Below are positions 1 to 7,441 of a stretch of DNA of 64,000 nucleotides, in pieces; the stretch's first letter is position 1, and the number at the start of each line of letters is the position of its first letter. The DNA comes from Myxococcus sp. CA023. Lineage in GTDB: Bacteria > Myxococcota > Myxococcia > Myxococcales > Myxococcaceae. Location of the stretch: assembly GCF_010998615.1 (NCBI RefSeq), contig NZ_JAAEAH010000004.1, positions 119,569 to 183,568 on the forward strand. The letters are read 5' to 3'. The translations under genes and the position numbers were made by a program. The notes beneath the pieces were generated by a model. The model did no database searches. It saw only the letters and a list, made by a program, of their open reading frames with translations, and was not told the DNA's origin.

Positions 1-132
1 ATCCCCGAGCTGCAGAATCCCCGCACCACCACCCTGCACCCCAGGGACGTGCTGGCCTGTCTGCGGCTCAACGTCTGGGACGGGGAGCGGGGTCGCATGG
101 TCCGGTTCCGGGACGTTCCCGCGTCACGCTGA
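1..132 (+). CDS. 3' end of an unidentified protein (partial)
   Basis: An open frame runs from the first base to a TGA, giving 43 residues that end RMVRFRDVPASR. The start lies outside the window. High G+C at third codon positions fits the flanking chromosome. I do not recognise the family and assign no function. Confidence 0.5.
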   Translation: MPELQNPRTTTLHPRDVLACLRLNVWDGERGRMVRFRDVPASR

Positions 133-188
133 GGGTGCCCGGCAGGGCCCCTAGGGGGCGGCAGGCTGGAAACGGTGATGCTGGCGCG

Positions 189-216
189 TTGCGCGCGCCG
201 GGCCGCCTGCTATAAC
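189..216 (+). promoter_or_regulatory. Possible sigma-70 promoter for tRNA-Arg
   Basis: A TATAAC box at 211-216 lies 16 bases downstream of TTGCGC at 189-194. It faces the tRNA gene about 90 bases away and sits in otherwise empty sequence between the partial gene and the tRNA. This is motif matching only. Confidence 0.3.
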
Positions 217-307
217 GCACGTCGTTGCGCATGCGCCCCGGCTAGGGGGGGCATGGCTGGACCTTTCTGGCGGGCCTCCTCCAGAAAGCGCAGTGACTTG
301 AGAGCAC

Positions 308-381
308 GACCCCGTAGCTCAGTTGGATAGAGCGGCGGTTTCCTAAACCGCAGGCCACAGGTTCGATTCCTGTCGGGGTCA
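308..381 (+). tRNA. tRNA-Arg(CCT)
   Basis: A full cloverleaf can be drawn. The acceptor stem is GACCCCG with CGGGGTC, the D stem is GCTC/GAGC, the anticodon stem GCGGT/ACCGC encloses loop TTCCTAA, and the T arm is ACAGG-TTCGATT-CCTGT. The anticodon CCT reads the AGG arginine codon. The discriminator base is A and CCA is not encoded. Genes for minor arginine tRNAs are frequent integration sites, and degraded mobile DNA follows within 1.5 kb. I did not find a second copy of the tRNA 3' end that would mark an att site. Confidence 0.95.
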
Positions 382-745
382 TATCCTAACCGCCCGTCCC
401 CACTGGGGACTCGGGCGGAAGGTGGAGCCAGTGCTGCTCCCGCTGATGGCGCCGTGGCGCTGGCGTGGCGTAGCGGCAAGGCCAAAGCCAGACACTCACC
501 GCTGAACAGCCTGCTGGTAACCGCGGCTGCAGTGACGCAGCGCCATCCTCCCAGGCCCACTGGCGCCTCTTGCCAGCCGAGTTCACCCTGAGGCTCCGCC
601 GCCTCGATAAGGCCAGCGAGTGCTGGGAGGTGAACGACGGCGTCGGCACCGGGCACAGGGAGGGCCACATCGAGCCCCTTCACGAACTACAATTCCTGAC
701 TTTCGGGACAGGAGGAGTTCATGCCGGCAGCGCTGCCCTGCTGAC
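382..745. other. Stretch without a supported gene
   Basis: About 360 bases between the tRNA and the JAMM-motif gene. No frame gives a recognisable protein. The one notable element is at 709-744: a good Shine-Dalgarno (GGAGGAG) followed by ATG at 721 that opens a 7-codon frame (MPAALPC) ending at TGA 742-744, just before the ATG of the next gene at 746. Confidence 0.4.
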
Positions 746-1186
746 ATGGAGCTGCCGCGCGCGATGGAGCGCGACTATGGGCAGGAGTACTGCGGCGCCA
801 TCTACTCGCTGGGAGACGGCATCTACGACGCCAGCATGCCCTCGCCCCTGGGAGAGCCCGTCCCCGTTGGCCCCTCGAAGCGGAAGAAGTGCATCCCCCC
901 TCGCGCCGTCGCCGACTCCAGAGGGCGGGCGGTCGTGCTCGCTGACTTCCACAGCCACCCGTGGGCCCCCTCGTCACTGTCGCTCGTGGACCGGCTCGCC
1001 CAAACGCAAATCTGGACCATCCGAATCCAGTTCGACCGCGCCTGCACCATCACCAAGCTCGTGCCGAATCTCGGCAGCGAGCAACCCGGAGAGGTCTACC
1101 TCCGACAACGCAAGCACTGGAAGCTGGTGGGCATCATCAAGCACGAGGACAAGGACCTCGGGCTCGTCACTGCGGTGGATGACTGA
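746..1186 (+). CDS. JAB/MPN (JAMM-motif) domain protein
   Basis: A 146-residue protein. HSHPWAPSSLSLVD fits the JAMM metalloprotease signature H-x-H-x7-S-x2-D exactly, and an upstream Glu in GQEYCGAIYS sits where the catalytic Glu is expected. Such proteins are zinc isopeptidases or peptidases acting on ubiquitin-like conjugates, or cleave other substrates in bacteria; the substrate here is unknown. ATG 746 has no good ribosome site of its own. It follows a 7-codon frame with a strong site by one base, so translation may be coupled by reinitiation, or the true start was lost by a frameshift. A small lipoprotein gene follows about 50 bases later and is probably co-transcribed. Confidence 0.65.
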   Translation: MELPRAMERDYGQEYCGAIYSLGDGIYDASMPSPLGEPVPVGPSKRKKCIPPRAVADSRGRAVVLADFHSHPWAPSSLSLVDRLAQTQIWTIRIQFDRACTITKLVPNLGSEQPGEVYLRQRKHWKLVGIIKHEDKDLGLVTAVDD

Positions 1187-1237
1187 GGGCTGAGCGTGTC
1201 GATGCACAACCGGAATCGTGGCCCGCACGGAGGCCCC

Positions 1238-1657
1238 ATGAAGCGCGTTCTGCTCCCCCTTCTCTGCGTGCTGCCAGCATGCGCCATGTTCCAACGACCG
1301 CTGCGGCCAGTGCATGCGCCGCCGGAAGAGGCTGCCGCGTTCGAAATTCCGCTCGCGCTCCCAACGGAGGGGCGGCAGGTCATCAGCGGCACCACCCTGC
1401 GCGCCATCCAGCTCGCCATGGACGACTACCTCCCATGGGACCGAAAGCTGCCCAGCGGCGCCACGCCGCTCCATGAGTGCCTCAACCGCCGCGAGTCCTA
1501 TGAGGTCGCAACAGCGCCCGTCTCGCCAGGCGTCATGCTGATCAGCATCATCCCGAACCCGGACGTATGCGACATCGGCACGGCTCCCGTCCTGGAGGGA
1601 GGCGCTACCTATGCGATTGACGTAAGCGGATGGCGCATCCTCGCGGCGCAGCAATAG
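1238..1657 (+). CDS. Small exported lipoprotein, unknown function
   Basis: The 139-residue product begins MKRVLLPLLCVLPACAMFQ, a short signal peptide with lipobox LPAC, so it should be lipidated at Cys17 and anchored in a membrane facing the periplasm. The mature part has no recognisable motif, but two further cysteines (near HECLN and DVCDI) could form a disulfide. It sits directly after the JAMM-motif gene. ATG 1238 was chosen over an in-frame ATG at 1202 because only this start exposes the signal peptide. Function unknown. Confidence 0.65.
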   Translation: MKRVLLPLLCVLPACAMFQRPLRPVHAPPEEAAAFEIPLALPTEGRQVISGTTLRAIQLAMDDYLPWDRKLPSGATPLHECLNRRESYEVATAPVSPGVMLISIIPNPDVCDIGTAPVLEGGATYAIDVSGWRILAAQQ

Positions 1658-1745
1658 ACACCTGGGACTTGTCCGGCGCCGATGCCGTCATGCTTCGCCC
1701 CCTCCTGGCGCGGTGAGCGCCAAGGTAGATGTCGCGTGAAAGGGT

Positions 1746-2593
1746 TCAACCGATGTGCTTCAACTCCTGCACTGCCCGGGTGAGGTTCAGAGAGGGGCCG
1801 AGGCGGACGGGGCCTGCGGGCGTCCAGTCGCGCGTGTCGCGGCTCCATCGCTCGGGGTGACGGGCTTTAGAGCGTTGGTACACCTGGTGCCGTCGGGCCA
1901 GTAGCGCGCCCTCGCGGCCAAAGTGCCTATTTCCTCCAGCGCTGGACAGTGCGTGGGGCCCCCCCCCCGAGCCGCTCGCAAATGGCCACCAGGCGCACGC
2001 CCTTCTCCAGGGCCTCGTCGACGTGGGCGAGCGTCATTTCTCGCTCTTCTCGTCCGCTGCGTCGTCCTCTCGTCTGCCAGGTGCCTCTCGTCCCATCCCA
2101 TCGCCTGAAGTTTTTCGAGCACCAGCAGCGCCGCCGTCTCCGCCAGCGCCTTCTCCTCGCGATGCAGCTCCCGCTCGAGTTCCTTCACCCGCTTCTCGGC
2201 GGCGGCCAGGCGCTTGCGCTCCTTGGCCGGCAGCGGCTCGCTCGCCGTGCCTGAGAGCACACCTGTGGCCGTCTGCTGCCACTCCCGCAGCTGCGCTTCA
2301 TGCAGCCCTTCTCCACGCAGCAGCGCCCCCAACTCCTCGCCCTTGAGCTCCTGGGCCGCCGCCTGCACGCGCAGCTTCTCCTCAGGCGTCCACTTCTTCG
2401 GCACGGGGGAGGCAACGGGCTTCTTCTCTTCGGACGGGGGCGTCATGGCCGCTACCCTATTCGCCACCCGCACCCCCTGCGGCAACGTCGGCTGGGACAC
2501 CCCTACCTGACGGGCCAGTGTCGCGGCACTCACCGCGCTCGGGCCCATCATTCGCTTCACCATCTGCGTCTTGAATGCGTCTGTGTACGGCAC
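1746..2593 (-). pseudogene. IS3-family transposase remnant (orfA plus internally deleted orfB)
   Basis: The frame from GTG 2593 starts MPYTDAFKTQMVKRMMGPSA and carries the helix-turn-helix and coiled-coil of an IS3-type OrfA. A second frame then begins ATG-ACG near 2035 with AHVDEALEKGVRLVAICERL, the N-terminus of OrfB. It is broken at a run of nine G bases; PRTVQRWRK follows in another frame and reaches a stop. The sequence then jumps to RHQVYQRSKARHPERWSRDT, the C-terminus of IS3 OrfB, ending at 1746. The DDE catalytic core is missing, so the element is dead. Terminal inverted repeats were not identified. Confidence 0.75.
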
Positions 2594-2724
2594 CGCAACC
2601 GCCTGCGCTCGCCCCCTTCGGGTGGTCAGCTCGGCACGTCAGCCGAGGCGGTCGGGTCGGGGGCCGGCGCGGTGGTGTGCAGGCTGCTCTTGGCTGTTTC
2701 CGCCGTTTCCAGCTTCGTACCCGT

Positions 2725-3361
2725 GTAGAGCGGGCCATCACTCCGTCTCCGGTCCCCGCCACGTCGAACCGGACAGGCGGGTTTCCCGCATCCGGCTCAC
2801 CGCGAAGGCGTCATCTCACCAGGGTTATGGTTCCGCTCGGTGGGAGGCCTGCTTTCAGGACGGCGTAGTACCTCACCCGGTAGTCATCGAAGCGACCCCG
2901 GTGCCCGTATACGACGTCCCTACTCCACCGCTTCCAACCGAAGCCCCCTCGCTTCCTTCGCCGGGCTTCGCCTCGTCGGCTCGCCGCAACTACCTTGCTT
3001 CCGCAGGTCTTCTCCGCGGGGCGAGGAGCCCTTCCCTGTTTCCACTCATGTCCTTGTGCGCGTGCCGTCGCCCTCTACCCCGCCGGGTGGTGCGGCCCCT
3101 GGTCGTTCTGCGGGGACGCCCTGCTGCCTTCGCCGTAGATGTGATGGCTCGGCCCCCGGAGGTATCAATTGACGGGGCCTCGACTGGGCATTCACTCGTC
3201 GTTACGGCCCGCGCACTCGCGCACCCCGCTGAACGGGGCTTTGTCAGTGGCTTCACCGCAGGGGTCTCCCCTCTCGGCGCCACCCCAGCTATGCGGCCTT
3301 GACCTGTCGCCGCCTCAGGACTTTCACCCTACGGGTCCATGAGTTCCTCCAGGCATCACAC
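2725..3361 (-). mobile_element. Group II intron, degenerate
   Basis: On the minus strand the element starts GTGTG at 3361, matching the GUGYG 5' boundary, and ends CTCTAC at 2725, matching the AY 3' boundary. Domain V is at 2766-2798: GAGCCGGAT pairs with GTCCGGTTC around a GCGGG/CCCGC upper stem with the AGC triad. About 41 bases of domain VI follow. The whole unit is only 637 bases, too short for an intact intron-encoded protein, of which only the C-terminus survives. Boundaries are motif-based. Confidence 0.7.
2811..2954 (-). pseudogene. C-terminal scrap of group II intron reverse transcriptase/maturase
   Basis: Forty-seven codons before a TGA, 12 bases upstream of intron domain V, read KRGGFGWKRWSRD and then GRFDDYRVRYY. 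This is the characteristic end of bacterial group II intron-encoded proteins (typically GFGWKRWSR...LGLF..YRV). No reverse transcriptase palm or maturase domain X can be read upstream, so about nine tenths of the gene has been deleted. Confidence 0.7.
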
Positions 3362-3720
3362 ATCTACCTTGACGTTCCTTGGACTACTCACCGCAGAGGG
3401 ACCGTCCTGGTTGGTTTCGCCAAGGAGCCTCCCTTTCCGGCTCGTCCCTCCTCGCTATCTATACATTCACAGGGACACGACCAGAAATCCTGGGGCGCTG
3501 GAGCGACAGGAGCGTGCATTGTGCCCTGCCGCCCTACAGTCCTGACTGCAACCTGACTGTGTAATGGTGACAGGCCTGAATCGGCAACTGCGAAACCCAG
3601 CCACTCGCATTGCCGACGAACGGCCGTGGACAGTTCAGCGACTCAGTGCGGCAACGCCTCTCACAAATCTCGCCGCCTGATTTCGCGACTACCTATCACG
3701 CCTGCAACTCAGCCAACCTC
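3362..3720. other. Intergenic stretch, no supported gene
   Basis: Several overlapping short frames are open here, but none shows a recognisable domain or a ribosome site. One plus-strand frame near 3500-3560 contains LPPYSPDCNL, faintly like the C-terminal part of an IS630 transposase, and stops at once. This is probably further mobile-element debris. Confidence 0.35.
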
Positions 3721-3747
3721 AGCGGTAGCCCTCAGCTGGGTACCGCT
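3721..3747 (-). terminator. Hairpin downstream of the cluster tRNA
   Basis: AGCGGTA (3721-3727) pairs with TACCGCT (3741-3747). CCC/GGG extends the stem around loop TCAGCT, with one bulged G. It lies about 95 bases past the 3' end of the minus-strand tRNA at 3843-3915 and could end that transcript. There is no clear U-tract. Confidence 0.35.
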
Positions 3748-3842
3748 CGTGGCCACTGAGGCACCCAAGCGCATTCAGGAACGACGCTCAGCAATCACCG
3801 GCAATAGACTTGGCGCTGGATCTACGCCCACATCCCTCAGCA

Positions 3843-3915
3843 AGCGGTCACCCGGTCTCGAACCAGGATCTCTACCATGGCGTGGCAGTGTCTTAGCCGC
3901 TTAAACGATGACCGC
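3843..3915 (-). tRNA. Divergent tRNA-Gly(GCC) with C33
   Basis: The 73-base minus strand folds perfectly: acceptor GCGGTCA/TGACCGC (7 of 7 pairs), D arm GTTT-AAGCGGCTA-AGAC, anticodon arm CTGCC-ACGCCAT-GGTAG, a 4-base variable loop, and T arm CCTGG-TTCGAGA-CCGGG. U8, G18G19, A21, T54T55C56 and A58 are present. Anticodon GCC, first pairs G-C and C-G, and discriminator U73 are glycine identity features in bacteria. Position 33 is C, where U is nearly universal because it makes the U-turn used in decoding. CCA is not encoded. The gene sits at the edge of the synthetase-rich cluster, divergent from its first gene, which suggests a dedicated non-ribosomal tRNA. A decayed tRNA is the alternative, although no stem is broken. 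Confidence 0.8.
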
Positions 3916-4014
3916 ACGAATCAGCGCCGAACCCCATGACTACGCCAAACGCCTCCGTAGATCAAACTGCCTTGACGAAGCAGCAAGAGAAGGCAGTCCA
4001 AATGAGTCCATACC

Positions 4015-4043
4015 TTGACAATATTCACCACCAGTGAGATGAC
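4015..4043 (+). promoter_or_regulatory. Probable sigma-70 promoter of the plus-strand cluster genes
   Basis: A perfect -35 TTGACA at 4015-4020 is followed after 17 bases by GATGAC at 4038-4043, a weak -10. It precedes the methyltransferase start by about 55 bases. The same layout (TTGACA, 17 bases, RATGAY) occurs before the small peptide gene at 7302. Confidence 0.45.
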
Positions 4044-4097
4044 TGGGGTTTGAGTTCTGCGCTGTACACTTCCGAGCATGACGAAGGTTAGGTGTCC

Positions 4098-5039
4098 ATG
4101 GCAGTGAACGAGAACTCAACCGCTCCTAGCCAGACGCATCCTGGGCCTGTCTTGAATGCCCCCCTTCAACCACTGGAGGAGGCGTATTGGAGCAAGGAAC
4201 TTGCAAGCTTCCGTGGCTTCATCAAGGAGCGCCCGGGGGCAAACTACCGGGACTGGCAACCTACAAAATGGCAGTCGCTTGCGCGAGTGAGCGCGGAGCT
4301 GGTCGCCACCGGGCGCGAGACGCTCAGGATGCCAACGGCGTTGGAGCTGGGGTGTGGTTCCGCCACACTGCTCACCCAACTCGCCGCCGGAGGATGGAAA
4401 TGCGTGGGAGTGGACTGCGCTCCTTCTGCACTGATGCTCGCGCGCGAGGCAGCGGAAAGCTTATGTTTGTCGAACACACCATCCTTCTTGTTGGCTGACT
4501 TCCTGTCGCCGGAGTTCAAGCACCAAATCGACCCTGCTGACCTTGTGTTCAGCATTGGCGTCCTCGAGCACTTCGACGGGGCGGCGCAAGAGGAGGTGTT
4601 CGAAATCCACTGCCAGTTCTCCAGGCAATGGGTGCTGATCGGGTTACCCAACCTAGAGTCTCCCATCTTCAGATCTTTCATCGAATGGGCGCGCCGGGCG
4701 GGCCGACTCTACGAAGAAGAGCACTTTCCCGTCTCCGTGCCGAGCTTGGCGGTGAAAAGCGGGCGAAGGCTACTGAGAAGTGATGGCTGCCACCTCTTCC
4801 TGAGCAGGGCTGAGTATTATATTGAGGGTGACCCCGAGCTCGACGCCTTCTATGCCCGACTTCGCGAACTGCTGATCTGCCAGGGCGGCGAGCGCTACCG
4901 CAATTTTCCGCGGCTGGATCTCCGACCGGATGACATTCCAATCCTCCAGAGCGTGGAGGCCAATGTGTCCGATCATGAACGTCTTCGGTTTGGCTTCCTT
5001 AACTACTACCTTGTCGAGGCAGCCGCCCTTCACCCGTAG
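4098..5039 (+). CDS. Class I SAM-dependent methyltransferase
   Basis: A 313-residue Rossmann-fold methyltransferase. Motif I is ALELGCGSATLLTQL near residues 80-95, an acidic ribose-binding position follows in CVGVDCAPSAL, and motif IV is LVFSIGVLEHFD. N- and C-terminal extensions suggest a specific substrate, which cannot be read from sequence. It is the first plus-strand gene of the island cluster, behind a TTGACA promoter, with the B12-type radical SAM gene next. ATG 4098 is preferred over an in-frame GTG at 4092 because GAAGG lies about 10 bases upstream. A- and T-ending codons are more common than in the flanking chromosome, in line with horizontal transfer. Confidence 0.8.
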   Translation: MAVNENSTAPSQTHPGPVLNAPLQPLEEAYWSKELASFRGFIKERPGANYRDWQPTKWQSLARVSAELVATGRETLRMPTALELGCGSATLLTQLAAGGWKCVGVDCAPSALMLAREAAESLCLSNTPSFLLADFLSPEFKHQIDPADLVFSIGVLEHFDGAAQEEVFEIHCQFSRQWVLIGLPNLESPIFRSFIEWARRAGRLYEEEHFPVSVPSLAVKSGRRLLRSDGCHLFLSRAEYYIEGDPELDAFYARLRELLICQGGERYRNFPRLDLRPDDIPILQSVEANVSDHERLRFGFLNYYLVEAAALHP

Positions 5040-5109
5040 TCAATGCTTCACAGGCCATGGACGGCCCGCTGCTGACATGGCGCACAAATCCATGCCTGAC
5101 AGGAAACCG

Positions 5110-5134
5110 GCGATTCTTGACGCTCAAGAATCGC
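5110..5134. promoter_or_regulatory. Perfect inverted repeat ahead of the radical SAM gene
   Basis: GCGATTCTTGA (5110-5120) and TCAAGAATCGC (5124-5134) are perfect complements separated by CGC. The repeat lies 66 bases upstream of the GTG start at 5201. It could be a transcription-factor operator or an attenuator hairpin; with no T-run after it, a simple terminator is less likely. Confidence 0.45.
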
Positions 5135-5200
5135 GCAAGTACGATCAATTGCACAGTCCACGCAAAGCCCTGACAAGCAACATCAATGAGGAGGTGACCC

Positions 5201-6925
5201 GTGACCGAAAAGAAGGTCCAGGTTCTGGTGGTCAACCAGATCGAGGGTTCGCAGACCGGCGGATTCACATACGAAGACAAAGGTCCGACATATCTACAAA
5301 CCCTTGCACCCACCTATCTCCGAAGCCATTTCTATCACACATTCTGCGCAGAGCCAGTGAATTGCATCCAGATAGCCGCGGCACTGCGCGCACAAGGCCT
5401 TGAGGTCGCGGTCCTTGACGGCCTGCTTGGCAACATGAACAAGGATGCGCTGATCGAAGAGATCCTTCGCTGGGATGCGGAAATCTACTGCTTCAGCATC
5501 TTCCACTCAAGCTACTTCCCAGTGATCGATATCATGAGGGCCATCCGCGCTCGGAACCCAAAATCGGCCATCATCACGGGCGGAAATTACGCGACGCTTG
5601 TCTACGGGCAACTACTCTCACGCAACCCCGAGATTGATTACGTTGTCGTAGGTGAGTCCGACGACGCCCTGCCAGCCGCGTGCAAGAAGATCCTCGCCAA
5701 GGAGGATCCAACGACGGTGCCAGGCGTAGCATACCGCTCAAACAGCGCGCTCATGAGCCAGGGGGCCGAAGGAAGGATCAAGCTCAATCCACCGCGCATT
5801 CCAGACATCGCCACGGTGCAACCTCTCGCCCGTGACTTCGCGAAGGAAGTGCTTGCCAACGAGTTCTCCTTCAGCCTCCACTCAAGTCGCGGTTGTGGTT
5901 TTGGCGTTTGCACCTTCTGTTACCTTCCCGAGTACCAGAAGATTTCGAATATTCCGAAATGGCGAGGGAAACCCCCAGAGATGATCGTTTCGGAAATCGA
6001 AGACCTCAAGATGCGATACGGCATCAAGCACATTACCTTCGTGGACGAAGACTTCATGGGCCCGAACTTTGACGGGATTGCCCGTGCTGTTGCCTTCGCC
6101 AAGTTGCTCATCGAACGAAAGGTAAACGTTACCTGGTACGCGAACTGCCTCGTCCTGAGCGTCTTCTCCTTGGTGAAAAACGGGCATTTGCCCCTCTTGG
6201 CTGAGTCGGGCCTCAGATACCTCTTCGTCGGGATCGAGTCAGGGTCGAACCACATATTGAAACGCTTCAAAAAAGGCTTCACGATCAAAGGCCTTCAGCG
6301 CATCGTCGGGGAACTCAATAAGTACAACATCAAAATAAATCCAGGTCTCATCACCTTCGTGCCCGAAAGCACCCCCGAGGAGGTCAAGGCCAATGTCGAT
6401 GTCATCAAGCTCATCGACTACTACGACATCTTCGTGTTCACTCGCCGTCTTGTAATGCTGCCTGGGACGGAGGAAGGCTGCGGCTGCGCCGCCACCGATG
6501 TCGACTCCGACGGGGCCACGACTTGGAACCTACCAGATGAGGACTACCAGAAGGCCCTCGCCATCGATGTCAAGATCGATCCCGAAACGTATTTCGAGCA
6601 TCCAGCAACGCGCCTTTTGTTTGTCGGAATGTCTGAATTCCGGGACCACCTTTATGTTCTATACGAATACCTCACGCGAAATCATCGCAACATCAGCCCG
6701 GACGCGCGACGAGAGCTTTCCGAGCATCATTTCCACTTCTTCAATGAACTCTATACGCACGTTCAGGACGGGCGCCTGCGCTCCTACGAGGATGTAAGCG
6801 GATTCGTCAAGACCGGGCTTGAGCAAGCGCACGAGATCGCCTCGCGCATCGACCCCATGGAAGAACCCGAGCAAACCGCTCCACGCGTCGCAGTGCGACC
6901 TGCGCAGGCAGCTGGCTCTGCCTGA
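5201..6925 (+). CDS. B12-binding-domain radical SAM enzyme
   Basis: A 574-residue protein. Residues 1-180 match a cobalamin-binding Rossmann-like domain (QIAAALRAQGLEVAVLDGLL, then IITGGNYATLVYG and DYVVVGESDDA). Residues 225-430 are a radical SAM barrel. The cluster cysteines are C232, C237 and C240 in RGCGFGVCTFC, a CX4CX2C spacing instead of the usual CX3CX2C. The Asp-x-His-x-x-Gly B12 ligand motif is not evident, so any cobalamin may bind without a His ligand. Relatives methylate unactivated carbons or rearrange peptides and small molecules. GTG 5201 has a strong ribosome site, GAGGAGGTG. Neighbours point to peptide or amino-acid tailoring, which is inference. Confidence 0.85.
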   Translation: MTEKKVQVLVVNQIEGSQTGGFTYEDKGPTYLQTLAPTYLRSHFYHTFCAEPVNCIQIAAALRAQGLEVAVLDGLLGNMNKDALIEEILRWDAEIYCFSIFHSSYFPVIDIMRAIRARNPKSAIITGGNYATLVYGQLLSRNPEIDYVVVGESDDALPAACKKILAKEDPTTVPGVAYRSNSALMSQGAEGRIKLNPPRIPDIATVQPLARDFAKEVLANEFSFSLHSSRGCGFGVCTFCYLPEYQKISNIPKWRGKPPEMIVSEIEDLKMRYGIKHITFVDEDFMGPNFDGIARAVAFAKLLIERKVNVTWYANCLVLSVFSLVKNGHLPLLAESGLRYLFVGIESGSNHILKRFKKGFTIKGLQRIVGELNKYNIKINPGLITFVPESTPEEVKANVDVIKLIDYYDIFVFTRRLVMLPGTEEGCGCAATDVDSDGATTWNLPDEDYQKALAIDVKIDPETYFEHPATRLLFVGMSEFRDHLYVLYEYLTRNHRNISPDARRELSEHHFHFFNELYTHVQDGRLRSYEDVSGFVKTGLEQAHEIASRIDPMEEPEQTAPRVAVRPAQAAGSA

Positions 6926-7022
6926 GCCCCCCCGATCCGCACTGCCCAGGCAATCCACCCCACACCCTACGAGTCCAGCCTGTCGCTGGGCTCAAGGGGC
7001 CTCGCCACCACCAAAGAACAAA

Positions 7023-7049
7023 GCCTCCGACCGCTTGCGCGGCGGAGGC
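7023..7049. terminator. Bidirectional hairpin between convergent genes
   Basis: GCCTCCG (7023-7029) pairs with CGGAGGC (7043-7049) and CCGC with GCGG around a TTGC loop, with one bulged A. It sits between the 3' end of the radical SAM gene and the 3' end of the minus-strand peptide gene, where a shared terminator is expected. No U-tract is seen. Confidence 0.5.
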
Positions 7050-7098
7050 CAGGAACTGCCACCACTGGATGTCTAAGCCTAAATCGCCGCCCCCCCCT

Positions 7099-7302
7099 CT
7101 ACCAACAGGCCAGAACAGATCGGTGCGCTAGCAGGGTAATCTCGTCGTCTGCTTGCCCTTGCTGCAGTGACGCGAACTGTTTCGCACTGGAATCCTCCAT
7201 TGTGATGCTCATCTTCCCAGACTTCGGCACCGATACTCCAAGGATTCGCGCCAGGGTCTTGAGATCTTCGCCGCTCACAACCGTCTTCTTTGGACTCGTC
7301 AT
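7099..7302 (-). CDS. 67-aa peptide, candidate precursor peptide
   Basis: The product starts MTSPKKTVVSGEDLKTLARI and ends TLLAHRSVLACW. The start is fixed by a strong ribosome site, GGGAGG, ending 5 bases before ATG 7302. A near-consensus promoter lies about 45 bases upstream and a hairpin follows the stop. An amphipathic N-terminal stretch (LKTLARILGVSV), an acidic middle (QADDE) and a short C-terminus with one Cys and a terminal Trp fit a leader-core layout. The gene stands alone between the radical SAM gene and the caspase-fold peptidase gene, both on the other strand, as RiPP precursor genes often do. No known precursor family is recognised. It could instead be a small regulator or antitoxin. 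Confidence 0.6.
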   Translation of the reverse strand: MTSPKKTVVSGEDLKTLARILGVSVPKSGKMSITMEDSSAKQFASLQQGQADDEITLLAHRSVLACW

Positions 7303-7347
7303 CGTGCCTCCCTTTGAAAGTCGAAGCAATGGAATGACTGCCCCACA

Positions 7348-7376
7348 ATCATTTCCGGGGTTCGATAGCCTGTCAA
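7348..7376 (-). promoter_or_regulatory. Near-consensus sigma-70 promoter of the small peptide gene
   Basis: On the minus strand TTGACA (7376-7371) is followed after exactly 17 bases by AATGAT (7353-7348), which matches TATAAT at four of six positions. Transcription would start near 7341, about 39 bases before the ATG at 7302. Confidence 0.6.
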
Positions 7377-7441
7377 GGTGTAGGCAGACACACACCCTGG
7401 GGCGCAAAAAGGACAGGTCGAAGTTTGCGCCACATACCTGG

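Noticed and set aside
308..381. att direct repeat from the tRNA-Arg 3' end
   Set aside because: No second copy of the T-arm/acceptor sequence was found downstream by eye.
2571..3302. Plus-strand 243-codon frame over the intron region
   Set aside because: Arg/Pro/Ser-rich with no domain; it lies antisense to a group II intron with recognisable domain V and maturase tail.
3379..3564. LPPYSPDCNL, resembling an IS630 transposase end
   Set aside because: Only about ten residues match and the frame stops at once; no DDE residues or terminal repeats are seen.
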